From Lentisphaeria bacterium (GTDB lineage: Bacteria; Verrucomicrobiota; Lentisphaeria; Oligosphaerales; Lenti-02): a stretch of DNA of 6,963 bases. Under the pieces are notes generated by a model. That model was not told where the DNA came from. It worked only from the letters and a program-made list of their open reading frames with translations, and ran no database searches. Location of the stretch: positions 1 to 6,963 of the forward strand of contig JAGLDW010000987.1 in assembly GCA_023145395.1 (NCBI GenBank), given 5' to 3'. A program made the translations under genes and the position numbers. Below are positions 1 to 6,061 of this stretch, one piece after another (position 1 is the first letter of the stretch; each line of letters begins with the position of its first letter).

Positions 1-518
1 ATGCTGTTCGTTTCCCGGATCCAGAATTCGCCACTCAAATTGACGATTGGGATGCGATGCTTGCCCGCATATTCGTGGGCCAGCTTGATCTGCACGCCGT
101 CATCGCTCTCGCCGTCTCCCAAGGTGCCGAACATGCGGTAGTTCACCGCCTCGAGCTCCAGCAGCACGGCAACGCGGTCATCCGCCAAGGCGATGACATT
201 CGCACCATTGGGCTGCAGTTCCTTGTCCCCCAGTTGCACGCGGTATAGCGCTCCGCCGCCGTCGCCTGGTGCATGGAAGCCGGTCGTGTGGGCCAGACTT
301 CCGTCTTGCAGAACCGCCTGGGTCTTCAGCGACCGAATTGTCGCAAAGTGGAACACGGTTGCTTCCGGGGCGACTGAAGTTGCTGGCATCACTGCCTCCT
401 GGGCCTTGGTTGTCAAACTGCTGGTGCTGGCTACAATGGCAACCAAGCCGACCATCATCCACACGTTGCGCCGGAATGTTCGTCGAGAAGAAGCAAATGG
501 GGGCGATGAGGTTGACAT
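1..518 (-). CDS. Exported pectate-lyase-3-like beta-helix protein (N-terminal part, cut by left edge)
   Basis: The frame is open from ATG at 518 to the left edge and gives 172 residues with no stop. Residues 1-39 look like an export signal: S11-R12-R13-T14-F15 fits the twin-arginine pattern S-R-R-x-F, a hydrophobic stretch covers about 19-35, and TKA-Q at 37-40 is a plausible cleavage site. The mature part has G80-F-H-A-P-G-D-G-G-G89 and then F130-G-T-L-G-D-G-E-S-D-D140. These resemble the opening of Pectate_lyase_3 right-handed beta-helix proteins (typically FGAkGDGvtDDtaAI), which are often polysaccharide lyases or hydrolases, or tailspike-like proteins. The catalytic part would lie beyond the edge, so activity and substrate are unknown. 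The ATG at 518 is favoured by AGGAG six bases upstream; ATGs at residues 21-22 would remove the twin-arginine region. It is transcribed divergently from the sensor kinase gene, across a repeat-filled spacer. Confidence 0.8.
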   Translation of the reverse strand, partial: MSTSSPPFASSRRTFRRNVWMMVGLVAIVASTSSLTTKAQEAVMPATSVAPEATVFHFATIRSLKTQAVLQDGSLAHTTGFHAPGDGGGALYRVQLGDKELQPNGANVIALADDRVAVLLELEAVNYRMFGTLGDGESDDGVQIKLAHEYAGKHRIPIVNLSGEFWIRETNS

Positions 519-524
519 GGCGAT

Positions 525-529
525 CTCCT
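525..529 (-). promoter_or_regulatory. Shine-Dalgarno site of the beta-helix gene
   Basis: On the minus strand AGGAG lies 6 nt before the ATG at 518. It supports that start over the internal ATGs at residues 21-22. Confidence 0.65.
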
Positions 530-595
530 GGCAGCTGTGTGTCCGCTCTCCTCAATGACAACAGGTAGGAAATTGCTTTCCGACTATGGACAAGA

Positions 596-624
596 AAGAT
601 AGGGCGGAGTGGTGGAGGTGCAAA
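596..624 (-). promoter_or_regulatory. Candidate sigma-70-like promoter for the beta-helix gene
   Basis: Read on the minus strand, TTTGCA (624-619) and TATCTT (601-596) are separated by 17 nt. Each matches the -35 or -10 consensus at 4 of 6 bases. The implied leader is about 70 nt and contains a small hairpin, GGAAA/TTTCC, at 568-581. Matches this weak are common by chance. Confidence 0.2.
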
Positions 625-654
625 GGATTGGGCGAGAAATGTGGAACAAGGGCT

Positions 655-756
655 TCGGCACCATTCCGGGAACGTGTGGAGGGCGTGTCGCCCCCGACCG
701 CCGCGCCAATGCGAGATGCGTCGTCCCGTGGAGGGCGAAGCTCCCGCTGAGCCGCG
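655..756 (-). repeat. Two divergent copies of a ~50-bp intergenic repeat, minus orientation
   Basis: GTGGAGGGCG occurs at 676-685 and again at 728-737, 52 bp apart. The better copy, 706-756, begins CCAATGC and contains CGTCCCGTGGAGGGCGAA (722-739) and TGAGCCGC. It aligns with the reverse complement of the plus-orientation copies at 901-1029. Positions 722-756 match the reverse complement of 901-935 at about 29 of 35 bases. The copy at 655-705 is much more degenerate and also contains the small hairpin GGGCG-TGT-CGCCC (681-693). This is non-coding repeat DNA. Confidence 0.6.
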
Positions 757-816
757 CCTGTCCCCTGTGACTTTCTGTCCCCCCCGTCTTCCTCTGCGCC
801 TCTGCGTCTTGAGTGA

Positions 817-901
817 GCCCTGCGAACGGGCGCGAGAATCTCTTTTTCCGTTTCCGTGTATTCCGTGGTTCATTTCCTGTGTGTTGCGGAGTTCGCAGGG
901 C
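817..901. repeat. 11-bp perfect inverted repeat inside the divergent spacer
   Basis: GCCCTGCGAAC at 817-827 is the exact reverse complement of GTTCGCAGGGC at 891-901, with 63 bp between. The loop is pyrimidine-rich, with CTTTTTCCG and TTCCGTG words; just outside it at 790-810 lie two CTCTGCG words. It sits between the two oppositely oriented sets of ~50-bp repeats, so it may be the core of a larger palindromic element. No coding potential is apparent. Confidence 0.5.
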
Positions 902-1029
902 ACGGCTCGCCGGGAGTCTCGCCCTCCATGGGACGTATGGGTATCATTGCGGCGGCTCACGGGCCGTTCGCCCTCCATGGGACGTATGGGTATGCATTGG
1001 GGCGGCTCACGAGCCGTTCGCCTGCCATG
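901..1029 (+). repeat. Tandem array of a 50-bp repeat, about 2.6 copies
   Basis: GGCTC recurs at 904, 954 and 1004, exactly 50 bp apart, and CCATG recurs at 926, 975 and 1025. Copies one and two share GCCCTCCATGGGACGTATGG (921-940 and 970-989). Copies two and three share a GGCTCAC start and GCCGTTCGCC (963-972 and 1013-1022); copy three decays after CCATG at 1029. The same unit occurs inverted at about 655-756. Open frames crossing the array show only repeat-derived peptides, so it is treated as non-coding. Confidence 0.75.
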
Positions 1030-1134
1030 AAAACGCGGCCTCTTGCAGTTCGGTGACCATGTGGGCATATTCTCAGCTTGAGATACGCCTGACATTTCAA
1101 AACCGCCAGCCATTTCATAGGACACCCGGCAGCC

Positions 1135-3261
1135 ATGCGCCTGCGCACCAAACTGACACTCCTGCCAGCCATGCTTGTGACGGGCGGATTCGTCCTCCTC
1201 TCGGGCACTGTCTATGTCAATGCGAGACGAAGCCTGGAGAAATCGGCAGAACGCCTGTTGCACCAGCAGGCGGAGCATCTCATCAGCGAGACAGAGCAAC
1301 GCTATCAGGACGAGTTGCGGAAAATGACGAACTGGTCGGCCATGCCTCTCGTCGTCGCAACGGCTCTCGACGACCGGAACGAGGCGCTGGTGAACGCTTT
1401 CGAGGCATACTTCGATCCTGTTCGAAAGCGCGAGGACTACAGCGCCATCTTCCTGATGAATCTGGAGGGGGATTGCGTTGCCTGCAGCAACCGCATCCGC
1501 CTGCGCCACTCCTACTGCCGCGAGGTCGTCAGCAAGACGTCGACTGCGCGCGCGGCGATGCGTGGCGAGAGCAGCATCTCGGAGATCGTCCTCAGCATGG
1601 CATCCGGACGGCCCACCTGCCCCATAACCGTCCCCGTCTGGCATGAGAACCGAGTTGTGGGAGTGTTGCGCGGCACCTTTTCCCCCGAGTTGCTAAGCGA
1701 TGCGATCACGAATCAAATGCGCATTGGGCATAAGGGGCGCGCCTGGGGATTCTGCCCGGGACTGGACATGAAACTGCCCGAGGGACATGTCCTTCACGAC
1801 CCTCTCAGCCAAGCCGCATATATCCCTCCAGAGCTCCCGATCCCCGCAGTCCCACTTGCCACCCGACATGCTATCTTCCGATACGTGGATGACAATGGCG
1901 CCCACTTGGCCGCCGTGCACCAGATGGAGCATCCGAAATGGGCCTTCGTCATGACCCAGCCGATGGAGGAGGTACTTGCGCCCGTGCGTGCCATTCGCCA
2001 CGCAACTCTCACTGTCACGGTTGTGTTTCTGGCACTATTTCTCATCGGGATGTGGGCGCTCATCAAGCCCACCTTGAGATACATCGAGAGCTGCCAACGG
2101 CTGGCGATGGACATCCAGGGGGGCAACCTGGCGATACGCCTTTCGGTTGAGAGCGAAGATGAGATCGGGCAACTGGCCCGCAGCCTTAACAACATGGCTG
2201 ACCAGTTGCTCGAGAACCGACAAGAACTGCAGGCTGCAGAACAGAAGTATCGGACAATTTTCGAGAATGCGGTGGTGGGCATCTTCCGAGTCGATATGAA
2301 CGGGGTCGTTCTTGCGGCAAATGACGCATTGGCGCGGATATTGGGATTGCAGAGTTCCGAAGAGATGATTGGCCAGAAAGTACCACAATCCTATGTGGAC
2401 AAAGAGCAGCGAAGGTTCCTCTATACGGCCTTGATGTCACACGGTGAAGTAACCGCGTGGGAGTTCGATGTGGCGCGCATGGACGGCACCCCCGCGCTGA
2501 TCCAAATTCATGCCCGGGCAGAGAAAACTCCAGAGGGGGATATTGCCGCCATCCAGGGTGTGGTCGAGGATATCACCGAGCAGCGCAAGGCCGAACAAGC
2601 TATCTCCCGGGCGAAGGAGATGGAACAACTTCTGACCGAAGCTCGCCTGACGGCGCTACACCATCAGATGAATCCACATTTTCTCTTCAATGTCCTGAAT
2701 GTCATCGATGTGCTGGCGAGAACGGCGCCCGAACGGATCCCGTATCTCATTCAGGAACTGGCCCGCTATCTGCGATACGCTCTCATCCCCCGCGACGGAA
2801 CTGCTACTTTCCTGCACCAGGAACTCGAGGCAATTCAAAGCTACTTGGCCATCGAGAAGATACGGTTCGAGGACAATCTGCTATTGGAGATGGATGTTGA
2901 ACCCAGCGCGGAACAGGCGGTGATTCCCGACCCGCTTCTGCAACCACTCGTCGAAAATGCCATCAGACATGGCATGAAGACCAGCGACATGCCCCTTCGG
3001 GTCTGCGTGCGCATAGCGAAGAAGGGAGACGACCTCTGCATCGAGATCCGAAATACTGGAAAATGGCTGGTGCCGACGGGTAAGATGCCGAACACTACTG
3101 GTGGTGTGGGACTCGAAAACCTGCTCCGAAGACTGGACCTACTCTTCCCAAAACGCCATCAGGTCAAGACGAGTGAGCAGGATGGTTGGGTTACTGTGAG
3201 GATACTTCTGCCATTCACAGAAAAAATCGACTCGGGCTTCAAGTGGGAGACCAACACGTGA
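1135..3261 (+). CDS. LytS-family sensor histidine kinase (Cache-HAMP-PAS-His_kinase-HATPase)
   Basis: This is a 708-aa inner-membrane histidine kinase, expected to phosphorylate the regulator encoded directly after it. Transmembrane segments lie at about 8-28 and 289-310. They enclose a ~260-residue periplasmic region with a double-Cache pattern: FLMNLEGDCVACSNR at 106-120, PVWHENRVVGVLRG at 167-180, and an iG-x-x-GraW block near 197-204. Then come HAMP (about 310-362, with E341-D-E-I-G), PAS (about 366-478, ending in the usual VEDITEQRKAE) and a helical linker. The His_kinase domain has H510-Q-M-N-P-H-F-L-F-N519, with H515 the likely phospho-acceptor. The ATPase domain has an N-box (P604-L-V-E-N-A-I-R-H-G613) and a G-box (G656-G-V-G-L-E-N662). 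Canonical LytS has five membrane helices; this Cache-HAMP-PAS form is a different sensor arrangement. The ligand is unknown. ATG 1135 keeps the whole first helix; its ribosome site is weak (AGGA, 12 nt away). Confidence 0.93.
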   Translation: MRLRTKLTLLPAMLVTGGFVLLSGTVYVNARRSLEKSAERLLHQQAEHLISETEQRYQDELRKMTNWSAMPLVVATALDDRNEALVNAFEAYFDPVRKREDYSAIFLMNLEGDCVACSNRIRLRHSYCREVVSKTSTARAAMRGESSISEIVLSMASGRPTCPITVPVWHENRVVGVLRGTFSPELLSDAITNQMRIGHKGRAWGFCPGLDMKLPEGHVLHDPLSQAAYIPPELPIPAVPLATRHAIFRYVDDNGAHLAAVHQMEHPKWAFVMTQPMEEVLAPVRAIRHATLTVTVVFLALFLIGMWALIKPTLRYIESCQRLAMDIQGGNLAIRLSVESEDEIGQLARSLNNMADQLLENRQELQAAEQKYRTIFENAVVGIFRVDMNGVVLAANDALARILGLQSSEEMIGQKVPQSYVDKEQRRFLYTALMSHGEVTAWEFDVARMDGTPALIQIHARAEKTPEGDIAAIQGVVEDITEQRKAEQAISRAKEMEQLLTEARLTALHHQMNPHFLFNVLNVIDVLARTAPERIPYLIQELARYLRYALIPRDGTATFLHQELEAIQSYLAIEKIRFEDNLLLEMDVEPSAEQAVIPDPLLQPLVENAIRHGMKTSDMPLRVCVRIAKKGDDLCIEIRNTGKWLVPTGKMPNTTGGVGLENLLRRLDLLFPKRHQVKTSEQDGWVTVRILLPFTEKIDSGFKWETNT
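3245..3249 (+). promoter_or_regulatory. Shine-Dalgarno site deciding the GTG start of the response regulator
   Basis: GGGAG lies 8 nt before GTG 3258, inside the last codons of the kinase gene. This supports the GTG over the upstream in-frame ATG at 3186, which would add 24 residues (MGYCEDTSAIHRK...) unrelated to a receiver domain. Confidence 0.7.
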
Positions 3262-3998
3262 CCGAGGGCACAATCACGGCGTTGATCGTCGATGACGAAC
3301 GCCTCGCACGTGAGCACATCCGACTACTTCTCGGCGCCCACCCACAGGTGAGAGTACTCGGGGAGGCCTGCAATGTTGCCGAAGCGGAGCAACGGATTGC
3401 CGAGTGGAAACCCCATGTTGTCTTCCTTGACATTCAAATGGGGGGGAGCACCGGCTTCGAATTGCTCGATCGGCTGACAGACCCACCGCGAATCGTGTTC
3501 GTGACCGCCTATGACGCATTTGCCCTACGCGCCTTTCAGGTCAATGCGATCGACTACCTGTTGAAACCCATCGATCCCGAACGACTCGCCGAAGCCGTCG
3601 AACGGGTGGCAAACGGATTGCCCGCGCCATCCGCGACCAGCTCGACGCTCGAAGAGGACGACCGCGCGCTGCTGCGCACGGGACGACGCCATCTATTCCT
3701 CCCTGTCAGCGATATTGCCGCCATCCACGCGGATGGAAACTACACCCACGTCGTCGCCATGAATGGCAGCTCTCACCTGGTGCGTGACCGATTCATGGAT
3801 TGGCGGAGACGCCTGCCAAAAGACTCCTTCGCCATGCTTGACCGATCCCTCCTCGTCAGGCTTTCGGCTGTTCGCGAATGGACAGCGGATGGACGCACGG
3901 CAAAGCTGTTCGTCGGGGAAGCGAGGGATCCCTTGTTCCTCGGCAGAACCGCCTTCTCCAATCTCAAAAAAGAACTGCAGCACTGCGGGAAAATGTGA
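3258..3998 (+). CDS. LytTR-family response regulator (REC-LytTR)
   Basis: This is a 246-aa cytoplasmic DNA-binding response regulator, the partner of the kinase before it. The receiver domain spans about 6-118. It has the acidic pair D12-D13, phospho-acceptor D58 in V-V-F-L-D-I-Q-M, T83 in F-V-T-A-Y, and K103 in Y-L-L-K-P-I-D. A short linker (about 119-136) leads to a LytTR DNA-binding domain (about 138-242). This shows the family pattern: I-A-A-I-H-A-D-G-N-Y162, then F-A-M-L-D-R-S-L-L-V200, and a final F-L-G-R-T-A-F. The DR at 195-196 replaces the commoner H-R pair. The GTG start overlaps the kinase stop by 4 nt (GTGA), which implies translational coupling and a fixed kinase-to-regulator ratio. 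Length is normal for the LytR/AlgR type. Its stop codon lies in the first copy of a 10-bp direct repeat that bounds a candidate insertion. Confidence 0.95.
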   Translation: MTEGTITALIVDDERLAREHIRLLLGAHPQVRVLGEACNVAEAEQRIAEWKPHVVFLDIQMGGSTGFELLDRLTDPPRIVFVTAYDAFALRAFQVNAIDYLLKPIDPERLAEAVERVANGLPAPSATSSTLEEDDRALLRTGRRHLFLPVSDIAAIHADGNYTHVVAMNGSSHLVRDRFMDWRRRLPKDSFAMLDRSLLVRLSAVREWTADGRTAKLFVGEARDPLFLGRTAFSNLKKELQHCGKM

Positions 3999-4019
3999 CT
4001 CACGCACATAGCGACCCCA

Positions 4020-4059
4020 TGGAGCATTGGAGTGCTGGAGGAGTGGAGCATTGGTGGCC
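4020..4059 (+). repeat. Octamer array TGGAGNNN, four copies plus a decayed fifth
   Basis: TGGAG starts at 4020, 4028, 4036 and 4044, exactly 8 bp apart. The units are TGGAGCAT, TGGAGTGC, TGGAGGAG and TGGAGCAT, followed by the decayed TGGTGGCC. The first five bases are fixed and the last three vary. The spacing is not a multiple of three and no reading frame depends on it. Confidence 0.8.
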
Positions 4060-4060
4060 A

Positions 4061-4085
4061 ACGAGTCGCAGATTTCCAGACTCGT
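4061..4085. repeat. Hairpin with 7-bp perfect stem
   Basis: ACGAGTC (4061-4067) pairs with GACTCGT (4079-4085) around an 11-nt loop, between the two octamer arrays. It lies about 60 nt after the response regulator stop. No run of T follows, so it is not a typical intrinsic terminator. Confidence 0.4.
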
Positions 4086-4159
4086 GCTAAGAGTGCAAAC
4101 TCCCTTTTCCAATCGGTTGGTCTTCAGACGCCGTCGCACAACGCAGTTCGAGCTCAGAA

Positions 4160-4195
4160 CAGCACTCCATGACTCCAATACTCCACCACTCTGGC
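4160..4195 (-). repeat. Octamer array in inverted orientation (CTCCANNN on the plus strand)
   Basis: CTCCA starts at 4165, 4173 and 4181, with a variant CTCTG at 4189, again exactly 8 bp apart. It is the inverted counterpart of the 4020-4059 array. CAGCACTCCA at 4160-4169 is the exact reverse complement of TGGAGTGCTG at 4028-4037. The two arrays could form a long imperfect stem with a loop of about 100 nt. Confidence 0.75.
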
Positions 4196-4220
4196 ATCCT
4201 GTGGGATGATTGTGACTCAC

Positions 4221-4625
4221 ACGGACCTTTCCATCACACATCCCGGCGGATTCGTCACTTCTGGACGCGCTCCTCTAGACACCAAGCCCATTCCTAGGTA
4301 GTATAGACGCCAGTTCGTGTGACGAGACGCGTTCCTGCAACCCTCGGATCACGTCCCCTCGCCTCCGGTATGAGAAGCCCATTTGGAGAGGTGCGATCTC
4401 AGCTAGGCAGCCTCCCATGGAAGTGGGACAGCGCCTGCCGAAGTGCAGAGGGAGACAGTGATGCGAGGGTTTGCGGGGCGCGTTATGTCCACGCGAAACA
4501 CCTTTTCCGACCTCTTACCTTGACGACTGTGCAGATATTGTTCGCTTATGTGGTTTTTTTATGGTACTGTTGTGTAGAGACGCGTAGTTCGGGGTGTCGT
4601 CGGAAGACGCGAGCAAGAGCAGCCA
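4221..4625. other. Non-coding stretch, no gene supported
   Basis: No convincing gene is seen here. A 116-codon plus-strand frame from GTG 4319 to 4669 lacks a ribosome site and a recognisable family pattern, and its end lies inside the repeat hairpin at 4626-4667. TTGACG at 4520-4525 resembles a -35 box, but the best -10 (GCTTAT at 4544-4549, 18-nt spacer) matches only 3 of 6. A promoter for the 4796 gene is likely in this stretch or just after it but cannot be fixed. Confidence 0.5.
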
Positions 4626-4667
4626 AGGGTCAGCATGGAAATGTGAAGAACTTCCCGCGCCGACCCT
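4626..4667. repeat. Solo 42-bp hairpin element, related to the ends of the 5873-6150 element
   Basis: AGGGTCAGC (4626-4634) faces GCCGACCCT (4659-4667) with 8 of 9 pairs. GGAA (4637-4640) can pair with TTCC (4652-4655) further in. The left half matches the left end of the element at 5873 (AGGGTCGGCACGGAAA there, 14 of 16 bases). The right half and its flank (GACCCTAAAGAAC) match the right end at 6150 (GACCCTAAGAAC). It lies about 130 bp before the exported-protein gene at 4796. No T-run follows it. Confidence 0.6.
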
Positions 4668-4781
4668 AAAGAACATCTCGTCACATCCAGCCTGTCCGTT
4701 TGTGCCCACTGAGAGAATGGGTCTGATATGGGGTGCATTCTCGGACGACTCTGCATGTGTGCATTGTTGATTCGAGACTCT

Positions 4782-4787
4782 GAGGAG
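4782..4787 (+). promoter_or_regulatory. Shine-Dalgarno site of the 4796 gene
   Basis: GAGGAG lies 8 nt before ATG 4796. The ATG at 4788 meets a stop after two more codons, and ATG 4802 would be 14 nt away, so 4796 is the best start. Confidence 0.7.
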
Positions 4788-4795
4788 ATGCGACG

Positions 4796-5857
4796 ATGAT
4801 CATGAGATCGCTTCCCACGCCTTGCCTCCGTCCACACTGCCTAGACCCAGAACGATCCCAAGCGAATCACGAGCGCCGAGGGCACCTCGACATTGCGCTC
4901 CTTGTGATTCTCTTTTTCTTCACGCTCTCGCTTTCCGCCCAGACCGTTCGGACACAGACCATCGAACTGCAAGCGGGCTGGAACGCCATCTTCATCGAGG
5001 TCGAGCCGGCCGCTCCCGCACCTGCGGATGTCTTCGAGGGCGCACCTGTCGAAATTGTCAGCACCTACTTTGCCGACAAGTCGCCGGTCGAGTTCATCCG
5101 CGATCCGGACGAGCAGTCCTGGACCGACTCCGGCTGGAGCACCTGGTACGCGCCAGAGCGAGACGACGCCTTCCTGTCGAAACTGCATGCCATCCAGGCG
5201 AATCAGCCGTACTTGGTCAAAATGAGCGCCGCCCACAGCTTGATAATCGAGGGGGAAGTCAAGTTCAAACACCTTGTCTGGCAGCCAAGCTCGCTGAACT
5301 TTGTCGGTTTTCACGTCCACGGCACCTCCCCGCCAACCTTCGAGACATTTTTTGCCGACTCGACTGCACTAGCCGGACAGCGCGTCTACAAACTGGTCGA
5401 CGGACACTGGCGGATTGTGACAAACCCGACCGGCGAGACGATCCAGGCTGGCACCGCCTACTGGGTCTACTGCAAGAAGGGATCGGCTCATCAGGGTCCC
5501 CTCACCGTGGCGATTCCCTACGGAGACAGCATTGATTTTGGCGGACGCTCCACGATTCAGACCATCAACATGACCAATACGGGAACGGATCCAGTGGATG
5601 TGACGATTACGGACTTGGGGCGGACTCTGCCCATGGCCTACCGCGTCTACGATCCCGACACGGGTGAAACAACCTACACGGACCTGCCTGCCAGCCTCGC
5701 AATCGCGACGCTCGATCCCGGCGGAAGCTACACGCTCTCACTCCTCGTCAAACGCGAGGACTTCACCGAACAGGAACAGAGCACCATCCTGAAGATCGCG
5801 ACCGACAGCGGCGTGATCCTTCATGTCGCCGTGCTCGCCAAAGATGGCGCGGAATAG
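4796..5857 (+). CDS. Exported beta-rich protein of unknown function
   Basis: A 353-aa protein that I do not recognise as a named family. An unusually long polar n-region (1-30, with R27-R28) precedes a hydrophobic core at about 31-47. L46-S-A-Q49 is a plausible cleavage site, so the mature protein should be outside the inner membrane. The N-terminal half opens with I-E-L-Q-A-G-W-N-A-I-F (56-66) and is rich in aromatic and beta-strand residues. Examples are TYFADKSPVEFIRDPDE, GWSTWYAPER and HAIQANQPYLVKM, then AGTAYWVYCKKG. The C-terminal part (about 235-353) reads like an immunoglobulin-type beta-sandwich: INMTNTGTDPVDVTITDL, then LDPGGSYTLSLLVKRE. No catalytic motif or membrane anchor is evident. 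It precedes a LamG gene on the same strand by 347 bp of repeat DNA, so the two may serve one surface function, but a shared transcript is uncertain. Confidence 0.8.
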   Translation: MIMRSLPTPCLRPHCLDPERSQANHERRGHLDIALLVILFFFTLSLSAQTVRTQTIELQAGWNAIFIEVEPAAPAPADVFEGAPVEIVSTYFADKSPVEFIRDPDEQSWTDSGWSTWYAPERDDAFLSKLHAIQANQPYLVKMSAAHSLIIEGEVKFKHLVWQPSSLNFVGFHVHGTSPPTFETFFADSTALAGQRVYKLVDGHWRIVTNPTGETIQAGTAYWVYCKKGSAHQGPLTVAIPYGDSIDFGGRSTIQTINMTNTGTDPVDVTITDLGRTLPMAYRVYDPDTGETTYTDLPASLAIATLDPGGSYTLSLLVKREDFTEQEQSTILKIATDSGVILHVAVLAKDGAE

Positions 5858-5896
5858 CAGAGCATGAACCCAAGGGTCGGCACGGAAACAACTTCA

Positions 5897-5911
5897 TCCC
5901 GCATTGCGGGA
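5897..5911. terminator. Hairpin after the 4796 gene, possible weak terminator
   Basis: TCCCGC-ATT-GCGGGA is a perfect 6-bp stem with a 3-nt loop, 40 nt after the stop at 5857. No T-run follows, so intrinsic termination is doubtful. It may only be part of the repeat element. Confidence 0.25.
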
Positions 5912-5951
5912 CGAGAGCGTCGGATGGTCATACGCAAGGCACGAGAAGGGC

Positions 5952-5977
5952 GCAGACCCGTCGGTCTGCAACCGACG
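5952..5977. repeat. Two overlapping, mutually exclusive hairpins
   Basis: GCAGACC (5952-5958) pairs perfectly with GGTCTGC (5963-5969) over a CGTC loop. CGTCGGT (5959-5965) pairs perfectly with ACCGACG (5971-5977) over a CTGCA loop. The two stems share bases 5959-5969, so a transcript could hold only one at a time. Confidence 0.6.
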
Positions 5978-6061
5978 AGCAACGAAGCGGATGGCCGTGC
6001 GCCGCCTCGCCCTGTAGGGCTGCGTCCCTTTTGCCCCCTGACTTCGTTGCCTCGCTCGGGA

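Larger units (their letters stand above)
3994..4220. mobile_element. Candidate small insertion (about 207 bp) with 10-bp direct repeats
   Basis: TGTGACTCAC occurs at 3994-4003, where it covers the stop codon of the response regulator gene, and again at 4211-4220. The 207 bp between them hold two opposed arrays of an 8-bp repeat (4020-4059 and 4165-4195). They also hold a hairpin, ACGAGTC/GACTCGT (4061-4067 and 4079-4085). There is no open frame of note and no transposase. The direct repeats look like a target-site duplication around a non-autonomous element. The outermost bases of the insert are not clear inverted repeats, so a chance duplication or an intrinsic repeat island remains possible. 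Confidence 0.4.

Noticed and set aside
901..1029. A CRISPR array with 50-bp period.
   Set aside because: The whole unit is conserved rather than repeat plus unique spacer, with only about 2.6 copies, and inverted copies nearby.
963..1052. GTTCG-containing words (966, 1016, 1047) as LytTR binding sites for autoregulation.
   Set aside because: The spacing is 50 and 31 bp, not the roughly 21-23 bp typical of LytTR direct repeats, and two of the three are part of the tandem repeat.
178..1644. A 488-codon minus-strand frame from 1644 down to 178.
   Set aside because: It runs antisense through the kinase sensor domain, crosses the 50-bp repeats, and overlaps the beta-helix gene in a different frame. 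It is low-complexity, rich in R, G and S, with no recognisable domain.
813..1646. A 277-codon plus-strand frame overlapping the kinase start.
   Set aside because: It translates the tandem repeats and then the kinase gene out of frame; no domain is visible.
4020..4195. A CRISPR array, suggested by regular spacing of repeats.
   Set aside because: The unit is only 8 bp with 3 variable bases, there are no 25-40 bp repeats or spacers, no cas genes, and the two arrays are in opposite orientation.
4319..4669. A 116-codon plus-strand frame with one hydrophobic segment.
   Set aside because: GTG start without a ribosome site, no family pattern, and its last codons come from the repeat hairpin at 4626-4667.
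5897..5911. A strong rho-independent terminator after the 4796 gene.
   Set aside because: The stem is good but no T-run follows; listed only as a weak candidate.
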